From positions 432,176-496,175 of the forward strand of contig NZ_AEDD01000003.1 in NCBI RefSeq assembly GCF_000179615.1: 64,000 nucleotides of DNA. Reading direction: 5' to 3'. Positions 1 to 8,263 of this stretch are shown here, in pieces; position 1 is the first letter of the stretch; each line of letters starts with the position of its first letter. Source of the stretch: Paenibacillus curdlanolyticus YK9. GTDB lineage: Bacteria; Bacillota; Bacilli; Paenibacillales; Paenibacillaceae. The notes under the pieces are model-generated. The model was given only the letters and a program-made list of their open reading frames with translations, searched no databases and had not been told where the DNA came from. Position numbers and translations under genes: made by a program.

Positions 1-1
1 C

Positions 2-568
2 TTCTGGCAGACGAGCGAGCGCGCCGAGGTGCTTAAGCATTTTGGGCTACGCGATATGCCTACTGTGCTCGTCATGGGCGGCGGCTGGGGCCTGATGGAC
101 GACGATGACGATCTCCTCGAGTATATGACCGAGTGGCGCGAGAAGGTTCAGCTCATTATTTGTGTAGGAAGCAATGAGAAGATGCGCGAGAAAATGATGC
201 AGCACCCGCAATTTAACCATCCGAATATTCATATTCTTGGCTTTACCCGCGAAGTCAACAAGCTGATGGACATCTCCGATTTGCTCGTTACGAAGCCCGG
301 AGGCATGACCTGTACAGAAGGGCTTAGCAAAGGCTTGCCTATGCTGTTCTACAAGCCGATTCCCGGCCAAGAAGAAGAAAACTGCGAATATTTTGTCCAA
401 AATGGCTTCGGCGAGAAGCTGCATACGCAGGATACCATCACCAAATGGTTCAAGCGGCTGCTGGATAAGCCTTCCTTCCTAGAATATCGACAAGCGCTTT
501 TGAAGAAGCGCAATGAACAATACGACCCCAAAGAATGTACAGACGCCGTCCTGCGCTATATGCAGTGA
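2..568 (+). CDS. Processive diacylglycerol glycosyltransferase (UgtP/MGDG-synthase type), 3' part
   Basis: This is the C-terminal part of a membrane-associated glycosyltransferase; the frame is open to the window edge, so the start lies outside. The visible part (about 188 residues) is the UDP-sugar binding Rossmann half of the family. It contains a VMGGGWG loop, a GFTREVNKLMDISDLLVTKPGG segment typical of MurG/UgtP-type donor binding, and a GQEEEN motif. Family members transfer glucose or galactose from UDP-sugar to diacylglycerol for glycolipid and lipoteichoic-acid anchors. A hairpin overlapping its stop codon probably ends the transcript. Acceptor and sugar cannot be decided from this half. 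Confidence 0.85.
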   Translation, partial: FWQTSERAEVLKHFGLRDMPTVLVMGGGWGLMDDDDDLLEYMTEWREKVQLIICVGSNEKMREKMMQHPQFNHPNIHILGFTREVNKLMDISDLLVTKPGGMTCTEGLSKGLPMLFYKPIPGQEEENCEYFVQNGFGEKLHTQDTITKWFKRLLDKPSFLEYRQALLKKRNEQYDPKECTDAVLRYMQ

Positions 569-583
569 CGGCGTTTCATTTCT
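543..583 (+). terminator. Intrinsic terminator overlapping the glycosyltransferase stop
   Basis: ACGCCGTC (543-550) pairs with GACGGCGT (567-574) and is followed by TTCATTTCT. The stem spans the TGA stop at 566-568, so termination is built into the end of the gene. Confidence 0.6.
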
Positions 584-646
584 CACCATGAATATTCCGT
601 TGGCAACCCGGGTATAGTTAGCCCATAGAGCAGGAGGGATCGGTGT

Positions 647-2062
647 ATGCAAGGGAAAGGTTTAGACGGCAAAACAATTATTCTGCGTGTTGAGCTGGAC
701 GCTCGGAGCGTCGGCTTTGGCGCTGCGGCAGCTGCAATCGAAGCGGCTGGCGGAGATATGATCGCTATCGACGTTATCCAGACGGGGCGGGACCGTACGG
801 TTCGAGATCTGACGGTCAAAATCGGCGATTCGGCGAGCACAGAGCGCATTTCCCAATCGCTATCCGCCGTACCGGGCGTGAAGCTGGTCAACGTATCCGA
901 CCGGACATTCCTGCTGCATCTGGGCGGCAAAATTACGATTCAGCCGAAGACGCCGATTCAAAACCGCGACGACCTGTCGCGCGTATACACGCCAGAAGTG
1001 GCGCGCGTATGCACGGCGATTCACGAGGATCCGTCCAAAGCGTTTACGCTGACGATCAAGCGCAATACGGTCGCGGTTGTATCAGACGGCAGCGCTGTGC
1101 TCGGGCTTGGCAACATTGGCCCTTACGCCGCAATGCCCGTCATGGAAGGCAAGGCGATGCTGTTCAAGCAATTCGCCGATGTCGATGCCTTTCCGATATG
1201 CTTGGATACGCAGGACACCGAGGCGATTATTGCCGCGGTCAAAGGGATTGCCCCAGGCTTTGGCGGCATCAATCTAGAGGATATATCGGCCCCGCGCTGC
1301 TTCGAAATCGAACAGCGGCTGCGGGATGAGCTGGATATCCCCGTCTTCCACGATGATCAGCACGGCACGGCGGTCGTCTTATATGCCGGACTGCTCAATG
1401 CGCTCAAGCTGACTGGGCGTACCCTTGCGACTGCCAAAATCGTCGTATGCGGCATTGGCGCAGCAGGCACCGCATGCACCAAAATGCTGCTAGCGGGCGG
1501 CGCCCGCAACATCGTCGGCATTGACCGTGTCGGCATTCTGACCGTGGACAAATCCTACGCTAACCCGATGTGGCAATGGTATGCGGAACATACCAACCCG
1601 CAGCGGCTTTCAGGCGGCCTGACGGAGGCGATCGCGGGCGCCGACGTCTTTATCGGCGTATCGGCCGGCGGCATCCTGACGCGCGCCCATGTCACCTCAA
1701 TGGCGAATGACCCGATTGTATTCGCTATGGCGAACCCTGAGCCCGAGATCCGTCCCGAGCTGATTGAGGATATCGTCGGCGTATTCGCTACCGGCCGCTC
1801 AGACTATCCGAATCAGATCAACAACGTGCTTTGCTTCCCTGGCATTTTCCGCGGCGCGCTCGATTGTCGCGCTACGGTCATTAATGAGCAGATGAAGCTG
1901 GCAGCGGCCGAAGCCATCGCCTCCGTCATCGGCGAAGACGAGCTGAGCCGCATGTACATCATTCCGAGCGTCTTCAACAGCCGCATCGTAGAGGAAGTGC
2001 GCCGTCGCGTCATTGAAGCCGCCCAGAGCTCCGGCGTGGCACGCCGCCAGCCGCGCGAGTAA
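647..2062 (+). CDS. NAD(P)-dependent malic enzyme with N-terminal ACT domain
   Basis: It oxidatively decarboxylates malate to pyruvate and links the TCA cycle to pyruvate in the cytosol. The 471-residue protein opens with an ACT-like regulatory domain (about 1-85), followed by the malic N domain with GNIGPYAAMPVMEGK and the catalytic stretch FHDDQHGTA. The NAD-binding domain follows, with the GIGAAGTA dinucleotide loop and AMANPEPEI. The start is set by AGGAGG at 632-637, nine bases before the ATG. The ACT-fused, short form is the common Bacillales type (MalS/YtsJ relatives). Cofactor preference is not readable with confidence. It is convergent with the alpha-xylosidase gene. Confidence 0.93.
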   Translation: MQGKGLDGKTIILRVELDARSVGFGAAAAAIEAAGGDMIAIDVIQTGRDRTVRDLTVKIGDSASTERISQSLSAVPGVKLVNVSDRTFLLHLGGKITIQPKTPIQNRDDLSRVYTPEVARVCTAIHEDPSKAFTLTIKRNTVAVVSDGSAVLGLGNIGPYAAMPVMEGKAMLFKQFADVDAFPICLDTQDTEAIIAAVKGIAPGFGGINLEDISAPRCFEIEQRLRDELDIPVFHDDQHGTAVVLYAGLLNALKLTGRTLATAKIVVCGIGAAGTACTKMLLAGGARNIVGIDRVGILTVDKSYANPMWQWYAEHTNPQRLSGGLTEAIAGADVFIGVSAGGILTRAHVTSMANDPIVFAMANPEPEIRPELIEDIVGVFATGRSDYPNQINNVLCFPGIFRGALDCRATVINEQMKLAAAEAIASVIGEDELSRMYIIPSVFNSRIVEEVRRRVIEAAQSSGVARRQPRE

Positions 2063-2122
2063 ATGCTAGTGCAGCACCGCTAGAGTGCGTGTTGTATAAT
2101 TAGCAATTAGCTGCGCACAAAC

Positions 2123-2164
2123 ACTGCCCAACTCACTGCCTATTGGCACTGTGAGTTGGGCAGT
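2123..2164. terminator. Hairpin between convergent genes
   Basis: ACTGCCCAACTCAC (2123-2136) is perfectly complementary to GTGAGTTGGGCAGT (2151-2164), with a smaller TGCC/GGCA stem inside. No T-tract follows on the plus strand, so it is a terminator-like or mRNA-end-protecting hairpin of the malic enzyme transcript rather than a textbook terminator. Confidence 0.5.
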
Positions 2165-2254
2165 TTGCATGTTAGCATTTTTGCACATTTGCACACCTAT
2201 ATCTCGCACACCTCTTCCCTGAGTTAAATGCCCATATTTGTGTTTATGCCATAA

Positions 2255-2308
2255 TAAAAATCCGCCTCGACGGTCAATCATTCAGATGAATGTTGAGCCG
2301 CGAGGCGG
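2255..2308 (-). terminator. Intrinsic terminator of the alpha-xylosidase gene
   Basis: CCGCCTCG (2262-2269) pairs with CGAGGCGG (2301-2308), and the stem continues inward with a few mismatches. On the minus strand it is followed by ATTTTTATTAT. It lies just downstream of the GH31 stop codon. Confidence 0.8.
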
Positions 2309-2334
2309 TCCGCATGGAAATGGTTATTTTGGCG

Positions 2335-4659
2335 TTATTTCAATGTAATCGTAACGGTCACATTATTTTCTCCTGCCGGCACAATAACGGTGCTGCCTTC
2401 AAACGATGCCGAAGCGCCGCTTACCGATGCAATCTCGCCAATGCTGTTCAGCGTCACGCTGAACGCTTTGCCGCTTCCCTGCAAGGAAACGACGACGGAC
2501 TTGCCTTCCCGCGCAATCGCAACCGTCGTTTCGACGGCACCTTTCACATCGCGAACGGTTGAATACGCAGTGCGACCATCTTCCAATGCGTATACGTGGA
2601 AATCAACGCCGTTGGAATAGTCATAGTCGGGACGCAGATCGTTGGCGCCAAACGCCACGATGGCGTTCGGGCGAGCGAACAGCGGCAAGCTGTCGAAGCT
2701 GTAGTTCTCTTTATGCCAACCCGGTTGCTTGGTCTCGCCTGTCAGGACATGCGTCCACGTTCCGCCTTGCGGCAAATAATACTGGACGTCGCCGTTCTCC
2801 GTGAAGACTGGCGCGACGAGCAGGTTCTCGCCGAGCATATATTGGCGATCGAGAAATTCGGATGTCGGATCGTCCTGGAATTCCAAAATCATCGCGCGCA
2901 TCGATGGCAAGCCGCGTTCAGGCGCCTGAGCTGCGGTATCGAACAGGTACGGCATAAGGCGTGACTTCAGCTTCGTGAAGTAACGCGTAACATCGACAGC
3001 CTCTTGATCGTACGCCCATGGCACCCGGTACGATTTGCTGCCATGCAGGCGGCTATGGCTGGAGAGCAAGCCGAAGGCAAGCCAGCGCTTGAATACATGC
3101 GTCGGCGCCGTGTTCTCGAAGCCGCCGATATCGTGACTCCAGAAGCCGAAGCCGGACAAGCCGAGCGACAGGCCGCCGCGAAGGCTTTCGGCCATCGACT
3201 CGTAGTCTGCGTAGCAGTCTCCGCCCCAGTGGACAGGGAACTTCTGTCCGCCGACCGTCGCCGAGCGCGCGAACAGCGCGGCTTCGCCTTTGCCCAGCTT
3301 TTCCTCCAGCACGTTGAACACAACCTCGTTGTAGAGCTGCGTATAGAAGTTGTGCATTTTGAACGGATCGGAGCCGTCATGGTAGACGACATCGGTCGGA
3401 ATTCGCTCGCCGAAGTCGGTTTTGAAGCTGTCAACGCCCATGTCGACGAGATCGCGCAGGTAACTTGCGAACCACTCGCAAGCGGCTGGATTCGTAAAGT
3501 CGACGAGCGCCATGCCCGGCTGCCATAGATCCCATTGCCAAACGTCGCCGTTCGCTTTTTTCACCAGATAGCCGTTCCGCTTGCCTTCTTCGAAGAGGCG
3601 CGAACGCTGCGCGATATACGGATTAATCCAAACGCAGATTTTGAGCCCTTTCTCCTTCAGCCGCTTCAGCATGCCAACTGGATCCGGGAAGGTGCGCTCG
3701 TCCCATTTGAAATCCGTCCAATGGTATTCCTTCATCCAGAAGCAGTCAAAGTGGAACACATGCAGCGGCAAATCGCGCTCGGCCATGCCGTCTACGAATG
3801 AATTTACAGTCGTTTCATCATAATTTGTCGTGAACGACGTCGTCAGCCAGAGGCCGAACGACCAAGCCGGCGGCAGCGCCGGCTTGCCGGTCAGATCCGT
3901 ATATTTGCCCAATACGTCTTTGATGGAAGGGCCGTCGATGACGAAGTACTCGAGCGATTCGCCTTCTACGCTGAACTGCACTTTTTTCACTTTCTCCGAG
4001 CCTACCTCGAAGGAAACGAGCTCCGGCTGATTGACGAATACGCCGTAGCCTTTGTTGGACACATAGAATGGGATATTCTTATACGTCTGCTCGGAGCTCG
4101 TGCCGCCGTCCTGGTTCCAAATATCGACCGTTTGGCCGTTTTTCACGAAAGCGGTAAACCGTTCGCCGAGTCCATAGATGAACTCGCCTACGCCCAGATC
4201 CAGTTCATCGCGAAGCCAAGCGCGCTGTTTGCCTTCTGTAATATAAGCCATCGAACGAGGGCCGCTGCCCGTCAGTCGCTCGCCGTCGCGATAGAAAGCA
4301 ACGCTCCACTCCTCGCCTTTGCGAATATGCGCGCTTAACGTGCCGCTTGTCATAATCGTCTCCGTCTCGGTTTCGGTAATCGTAACATGTCCGCTCGATT
4401 GCGGCGTCAGCTCGAATTGCGGTCCCCGCTCCTGCACGCCCGCGTAGTGGATCAGCTTAATGCCAATGACGCCCGGCGCAGGGGAGTGGAATTTCACGGT
4501 TAATTGAAGCGTATCCAGCATATTTCCCCGGCTCATAATCGGAATCGGTGATACGTATGCTGTGAGCTCTTCTCCCCGTTGCTCTACTTCATGGGCTTGA
4601 ACCGCCGATTTGACCGTGTAGCCTTCGCGAATAAGCCAGTTTCCGTCATGGAATTTCAT
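2335..4659 (-). CDS. yicI: Alpha-xylosidase, glycoside hydrolase family 31
   Basis: It releases alpha-linked xylose (isoprimeverose-type ends of xyloglucan oligosaccharides) inside the cell. The product is about 774 residues with no signal peptide, the usual length for YicI. The nucleophile region reads FKTDFGERIPTD, matching YicI KTDFGE, and the acid/base region reads VHWGGDCYADYESM. The N-terminus MKFHDGNWLIREG matches the YicI N-terminus, so the ATG at 4659 is preferred. An ATG at 4671 is in frame but directly abuts the AGAGG Shine-Dalgarno sequence. The gene is divergent from an AraC regulator, its likely controller. Alpha-glucosidase activity is the alternative within the family. Confidence 0.9.
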   Translation of the reverse strand: MKFHDGNWLIREGYTVKSAVQAHEVEQRGEELTAYVSPIPIMSRGNMLDTLQLTVKFHSPAPGVIGIKLIHYAGVQERGPQFELTPQSSGHVTITETETETIMTSGTLSAHIRKGEEWSVAFYRDGERLTGSGPRSMAYITEGKQRAWLRDELDLGVGEFIYGLGERFTAFVKNGQTVDIWNQDGGTSSEQTYKNIPFYVSNKGYGVFVNQPELVSFEVGSEKVKKVQFSVEGESLEYFVIDGPSIKDVLGKYTDLTGKPALPPAWSFGLWLTTSFTTNYDETTVNSFVDGMAERDLPLHVFHFDCFWMKEYHWTDFKWDERTFPDPVGMLKRLKEKGLKICVWINPYIAQRSRLFEEGKRNGYLVKKANGDVWQWDLWQPGMALVDFTNPAACEWFASYLRDLVDMGVDSFKTDFGERIPTDVVYHDGSDPFKMHNFYTQLYNEVVFNVLEEKLGKGEAALFARSATVGGQKFPVHWGGDCYADYESMAESLRGGLSLGLSGFGFWSHDIGGFENTAPTHVFKRWLAFGLLSSHSRLHGSKSYRVPWAYDQEAVDVTRYFTKLKSRLMPYLFDTAAQAPERGLPSMRAMILEFQDDPTSEFLDRQYMLGENLLVAPVFTENGDVQYYLPQGGTWTHVLTGETKQPGWHKENYSFDSLPLFARPNAIVAFGANDLRPDYDYSNGVDFHVYALEDGRTAYSTVRDVKGAVETTVAIAREGKSVVVSLQGSGKAFSVTLNSIGEIASVSGASASFEGSTVIVPAGENNVTVTITLK

Positions 4660-4710
4660 TGTCGAGTCCATCCTCTCGTCTTATCGACTTAGCTTCCGAT
4701 TTGAAAGTGT

Positions 4711-4751
4711 TCTTAGTTGTATTATACTGATTGATATAGTCTCGAACTATC
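4711..4751 (-). promoter_or_regulatory. Candidate promoter and operator of the alpha-xylosidase gene
   Basis: On the minus strand a perfect TATAAT lies at 4721-4726 with no recognisable -35, as expected for an activator-dependent promoter. Just upstream, ATAGT-CTCGA-ACTAT (4736-4750) is a small inverted repeat that could be a regulator site. The adjacent divergent AraC gene is the natural candidate. Confidence 0.4.
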
Positions 4752-4804
4752 ATAATAATGCTCATTCATAGCACGATTCTGACGATAATGGAGGCTAGAC
4801 GACA

Positions 4805-5722
4805 ATGGATATTTATGCTAAACACTCCCTCCGCGAGGATCGCCTCCATGGAGATGCCATGCTGCCGTTGGCAGCCTATTGGATAGACAGAGATTTGGGA
4901 GAACCCGTGCTGGATACCCACTGGCATCAGGAGGCTGAGTTCTTCTGCGTGCTGGAAGGAGAAGTACAGTTCCAGGTCGACACTGAATATCTGATCGTTC
5001 GGGCAGGGGAAGCCGTCTTCATTAATGGAGGAGATATCCATGCGGGGCATGCACAGGAAGGCGCGATCTGCCGATTCTGCGCGATCGTCTTTGATGTCGG
5101 CTGGCTGTCCAGCGCCAGCTATGACGCCATTCAAGCGAGCTTCATCACGCCGCTGCAGGAGCGTCGCCGCACGTTTCCCCGCCATATTCGCTCCGATACC
5201 GACTGGGGCCGGAGCGTGCTGGGCCACTTGGCGGCAATCCGAGCTGATTACGAAGGGCGATCCCCCGGCTACGAAGCAGCGATGAAAGGCCGCATGCTGC
5301 TTATTTTTCACGCTATCGCAGCTGCTGGACAATGGCGCAGCCGAGCCGTCACGAGCGCAGCCGAATCAGCGAAAATCGAACGGCTCAAAGCGATCATCGT
5401 CCATATTCAGCGAAACTTCGATCGCCCGCTGCGCATTCAGGAACTGGCCGATCTCGTGCCGATGAGCGAGGGGCAGTTTATCCGATTTTTCAAATCGATG
5501 ACCCGCAAAACGCCGATCGAATATGTAAATACGTATCGCATTCGCAGAGCGGCAGAGCTGCTGCGGAATACCGACCGCAAAATATCGGATATTGCGCTAG
5601 AGGTCGGCTTCGATCATATGAGCTATTTCATTAAAGTGTTTCGCAAACAGCAAAAAACGACCCCTTCCGAATACCGGAAAGAGTCGTCTCGCGATTTCGC
5701 TGCCCCAAGCGAGCTGGAGTAA
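4805..5722 (+). CDS. AraC-family transcriptional regulator, divergent from the xylosidase
   Basis: The 305-residue regulator has an N-terminal cupin (about 25-110; DTHWHQEAEFFCVLEG and FINGGDIHAG) for sugar sensing. The C-terminal AraC double helix-turn-helix is at about 195-295 (IQELADLVPMSEGQFIRFFK and ISDIALEVGFDHMSYFIKVF). GGAGG precedes the ATG by about ten bases. The divergent arrangement suggests local control of alpha-xylosidase. The 3' end of this gene also carries the terminator of the convergent NlpC/P60 gene on the opposite strand. Confidence 0.9.
   Translation: MDIYAKHSLREDRLHGDAMLPLAAYWIDRDLGEPVLDTHWHQEAEFFCVLEGEVQFQVDTEYLIVRAGEAVFINGGDIHAGHAQEGAICRFCAIVFDVGWLSSASYDAIQASFITPLQERRRTFPRHIRSDTDWGRSVLGHLAAIRADYEGRSPGYEAAMKGRMLLIFHAIAAAGQWRSRAVTSAAESAKIERLKAIIVHIQRNFDRPLRIQELADLVPMSEGQFIRFFKSMTRKTPIEYVNTYRIRRAAELLRNTDRKISDIALEVGFDHMSYFIKVFRKQQKTTPSEYRKESSRDFAAPSELE
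5651..5687 (-). terminator. Intrinsic terminator embedded in the end of the AraC coding region
   Basis: On the minus strand ACGAC-TCT-TTCCG pairs throughout (including two G-T pairs) with CGGAA-GGG-GTCGT, giving a 13-bp stem with loop GTATT followed by TTTTT. It ends the NlpC/P60 transcript about 55 bases past that gene's stop, inside the convergent coding sequence. Confidence 0.75.
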
Positions 5723-5742
5723 CGTAGAATATATATTTATGC

Positions 5743-6789
5743 CTACAGCGCGCTGCCGCCATATACGAAGCGGTATTCCCAGTGCGTGCCTGCGATGCTG
5801 CTGATTTTGACGCCGCCTGATTCTTTGGAATACGTATGCAGCACTTGCCCGTTGCCCAAGTAAATGCCGTCATGCGTAATCTTTTGCTTCGACTTGTCTA
5901 TGCCAGCATACGCGGAAGCGCTGGAGCCTTTATAGGACATGAAGAAAATGAGATCGCCGCGCTTGAGCTGATGCCAGTCGGTTACGGCATTGCCCTTGTT
6001 TTGCACATATTCTCCCTGCTGACGAGAATCCGCCGGCAGCTTGAGCCCGATCCCTTCAAGGAACATCGTACGCACGAGATCCGAGCAATCGAAGGTCGTA
6101 GTCGTGTTGCGATCAGATCCGAATTCGTACGGCGTGCCTAAGTATTTCATGCCTGTTGCGATAACCTGCTCAATTTTTGCTGCGTTGTCGCCTGTGCCTG
6201 CTCCGTTGTCAGGCGTGCTAGGGTTGCCTCCGCCATTGCCTGCGCTGCCGCCTGGCACCGTGCCGTTAACGGTAACATACTTCGATTGGGAGCTGATGTA
6301 GCCTCTGCGCCCTTGCTGGTCGGCAACCTCATACCAGTAAGCATTCGGCGCGCTGAGCACCTGAACTTGATCGTTTTTATGCAAATAGCCAATCGCCGAT
6401 CCGCTTGTGGAAGGGCTTGTCCGTAATGTTACTGTCGCAACGATCGTGCCATTCGTATTGCCTTGGGATGGCGCGCCTGAAGAGGTAACCGATAAATATT
6501 GGCTGGAAGTCGAGACGTATCCGATCGCTCCGCGCGAATCCTGCACTTTATACCAATAAGCATTCGTCTGCTCTAATACAACGATCGATTCGCCTTGCTT
6601 TAATAAACGAATGACGCTGCCCGCAGTCGACGGCTGCGTACGCATATTAACGCCTGCCTGCACCGTTGCCGTTCCGACTTGCGCTGCCCATACATCCGCA
6701 GCCGGCGCCGCTACTGCGCCTAGCGCGAGCATAGCTGTTACTGAAGCTGTAATGAGCGGTTTTTTCATTTTCGACGAAAATGTTCCCAT
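5743..6789 (-). CDS. Secreted SH3b-SH3b-NlpC/P60 peptidoglycan endopeptidase
   Basis: This extracellular cell-wall hydrolase cleaves peptide stems (gamma-D-Glu-meso-DAP type bonds). The 348-residue precursor has a signal peptide ending near AAPAADVWA, then two bacterial SH3 repeats (about 38-100 and 112-175, both with NxRTxPSTxGSxI and the NAYWY pattern) and a Gly/Pro-rich linker. The NlpC/P60 domain (about 205-348) has FDCSDLVRTM with the nucleophile Cys, HDGIYLG with the catalytic His, and a downstream His in VLHTY. GGAGGG lies nine bases before the ATG. A terminator lies inside the convergent AraC gene. Confidence 0.92.
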   Translation of the reverse strand: MGTFSSKMKKPLITASVTAMLALGAVAAPAADVWAAQVGTATVQAGVNMRTQPSTAGSVIRLLKQGESIVVLEQTNAYWYKVQDSRGAIGYVSTSSQYLSVTSSGAPSQGNTNGTIVATVTLRTSPSTSGSAIGYLHKNDQVQVLSAPNAYWYEVADQQGRRGYISSQSKYVTVNGTVPGGSAGNGGGNPSTPDNGAGTGDNAAKIEQVIATGMKYLGTPYEFGSDRNTTTTFDCSDLVRTMFLEGIGLKLPADSRQQGEYVQNKGNAVTDWHQLKRGDLIFFMSYKGSSASAYAGIDKSKQKITHDGIYLGNGQVLHTYSKESGGVKISSIAGTHWEYRFVYGGSAL

Positions 6790-6818
6790 GTTGTCATACC
6801 CTCCGTTGTTCGTGATGT

Positions 6819-6929
6819 CTACCGCTGCTTCTCCTTCGGTAATCCCTCTGTCTCACGGAATATGACCTCATTGTAGATTTTGTTGAACAATGGAGCATCC
6901 GCCGAACCTCCTAACTTGTCTCGCGCCAT
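6819..6929 (-). CDS. Possible 36-residue small protein upstream of the NlpC/P60 gene
   Basis: An ATG-initiated frame encodes a hydrophilic 36-residue peptide beginning MARDKLGGSADAPLFN and ending LPKEKQR. Its composition looks like real protein rather than chance translation. It ends 29 bases before the hydrolase start and would be co-transcribed with it. The Shine-Dalgarno sequence is weak (AAGG about 16 bases upstream), and a competing short frame exists. I do not recognise a family. It could be a small partner or regulator of the hydrolase, or merely leader sequence. Confidence 0.4.
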   Translation of the reverse strand: MARDKLGGSADAPLFNKIYNEVIFRETEGLPKEKQR

Positions 6930-6975
6930 CCGTAGGCATAACGAACCTTGCCAATTGGTAATGCAAACGCAAACA

Positions 6976-7000
6976 AACAAAAAGCGCCCAATGGGCGCTC
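6976..7000 (-). terminator. Intrinsic terminator downstream of the cation-efflux gene
   Basis: AGCGCCC (6983-6989) and GGGCGCT (6993-6999) form a stem followed on the minus strand by TTTTGTTTG. It lies about 180 bases past the transporter stop. The rest of 6930-7177 shows no coding signal. Confidence 0.75.
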
Positions 7001-7177
7001 TCTCATGTTTCTCATTATGCTTGGCAACACAGCGAGATTGCTATCTTCCTTTGTTAAAACATTCTCACGGTCCCATAACTTTGGACTTGCAGGGAAAGAT
7101 AGGTCGCTGGAACCACTATATACCTACTTAACTAGCGTAACCAACATTTACTAACTGTTCTGAACGCCGCAGCTAGG

Positions 7178-8086
7178 CTAATTGTCCACTGCGGCTGTTG
7201 GCATCGGCGTGCTGATGCATGGCTCCACATGCACGTGTACGCTCATGATGTTATGCTTGCGCTCCATCTGCTGCTCGATTTCGTCACTGATCTGATGGCT
7301 CTCTACAAGCGTTAAAGAGGGGTCAACGAGCACGATCACATCAATTAGCACATTGCTGCCATGTACGCGCGCTTTAATATCTTTAATCGATCGTACGCCT
7401 TTGGTCCGCTCGATCGTACCGCGCAGCGTCACGAGCCGCTTCTCGTCGAAGCCATCCGTCAGCGCATGCGTCGAGCTGTAGAAAATGTCCCATGCCGTCT
7501 TGCAAATAATAAGCCCTACCGCGAACGCGGCGGCGAGGTCAAGCCATGCCAACCCCATTCTTGCGCCGATAATGCCTACCGCGGCCCCGATGCTAACGAG
7601 CGCATCAGACAAATTATCCTTGGCTGCTGCCATCAGCGCTTGGTTGTTAATTCGCTTTGCCAGCTTTCGATTGTATTGATAGACAAGCAGCATCGCAGCA
7701 GCTGCGCCCAGCGCTACCCAAGCAGACGTTAGGCCGGGCATCTCCTGCTTGCCCGCGAACAAGGAGCGCACGGCATCAATCAGCACCTGTATGCCGACCG
7801 TTGCCATAATGAAGGATGCGATAAGCGCAGCAATCGTTTCCGCTCGAAAATGGCCATACGGATGGTCCTTATCCGGCGGTTTCTGTGAAATGCGCAAGCC
7901 GACCAGCACAGCAATTGAAGCTACAATATCCGTTAAGTTATTGAATCCATCCGCGGTCAGCGCGAGCGAGGCAAACCAATACCCGGCAAACAACTTCACG
8001 CCTGACAACGCCAAATATGCGCCGATGCTGATCCAAGCGCCTCGCTCGCCCTGTTTAATTTCCGCATACTGATCGCCAATCGCCAA
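7178..8086 (-). CDS. Cation diffusion facilitator (CDF) family metal exporter
   Basis: This inner-membrane metal/proton antiporter exports divalent cations such as Mn, Zn or Fe. It has about 302 residues and six predicted membrane helices. The transmembrane metal site is visible as LTADGFNNLTD in helix 2 and KDNLSDAL in helix 5, giving the DxxxD pairs of the family. An HPYGHFRAET loop and a cytoplasmic ferredoxin-like domain (about 210-290) complete the architecture. The best start is the TTG at 8086, eight bases after GGAGG. A more upstream in-frame TTG would overlap that Shine-Dalgarno site. Metal specificity is not decided here. Confidence 0.9.
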   Translation of the reverse strand: MAIGDQYAEIKQGERGAWISIGAYLALSGVKLFAGYWFASLALTADGFNNLTDIVASIAVLVGLRISQKPPDKDHPYGHFRAETIAALIASFIMATVGIQVLIDAVRSLFAGKQEMPGLTSAWVALGAAAAMLLVYQYNRKLAKRINNQALMAAAKDNLSDALVSIGAAVGIIGARMGLAWLDLAAAFAVGLIICKTAWDIFYSSTHALTDGFDEKRLVTLRGTIERTKGVRSIKDIKARVHGSNVLIDVIVLVDPSLTLVESHQISDEIEQQMERKHNIMSVHVHVEPCISTPMPTAAVDN

Positions 8087-8205
8087 CGTTATGACCTCCA
8101 AATTCCCTAAAAAGGTACCTCACCTAGATTATCCCATTCCCCTCCATTCATCCGGCTCATTGTTTGAATAAGGCTTACCACCTCATGCCCGTCTATTATT
8201 GGGAC

Positions 8206-8245
8206 AAAAAAAGCAGCCTTACGCTAAAATACGCGCAGACTGCTT
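8206..8245 (-). terminator. Intrinsic terminator of the zinc-ribbon gene
   Basis: On the minus strand an AGCAG...CTGCT stem with an inner TGCGC/GCGTA stem is followed by TTTTTTT. It lies 20-60 bases past the stop of the zinc-ribbon gene. Confidence 0.75.
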
Positions 8246-8263
8246 CGCTTGCTTTATTATGCA

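Noticed and set aside
2066..2281. Open frame between malic enzyme and xylosidase genes
   Set aside because: It spans the inverted repeat and the terminator region, with no Shine-Dalgarno site and no protein-like composition.
6790..7177. ydaO-type c-di-AMP riboswitch upstream of the NlpC/P60 gene
   Set aside because: Such genes often carry this riboswitch. Some short blocks look similar on the wrong strand, but the conserved core is not present on the gene strand.
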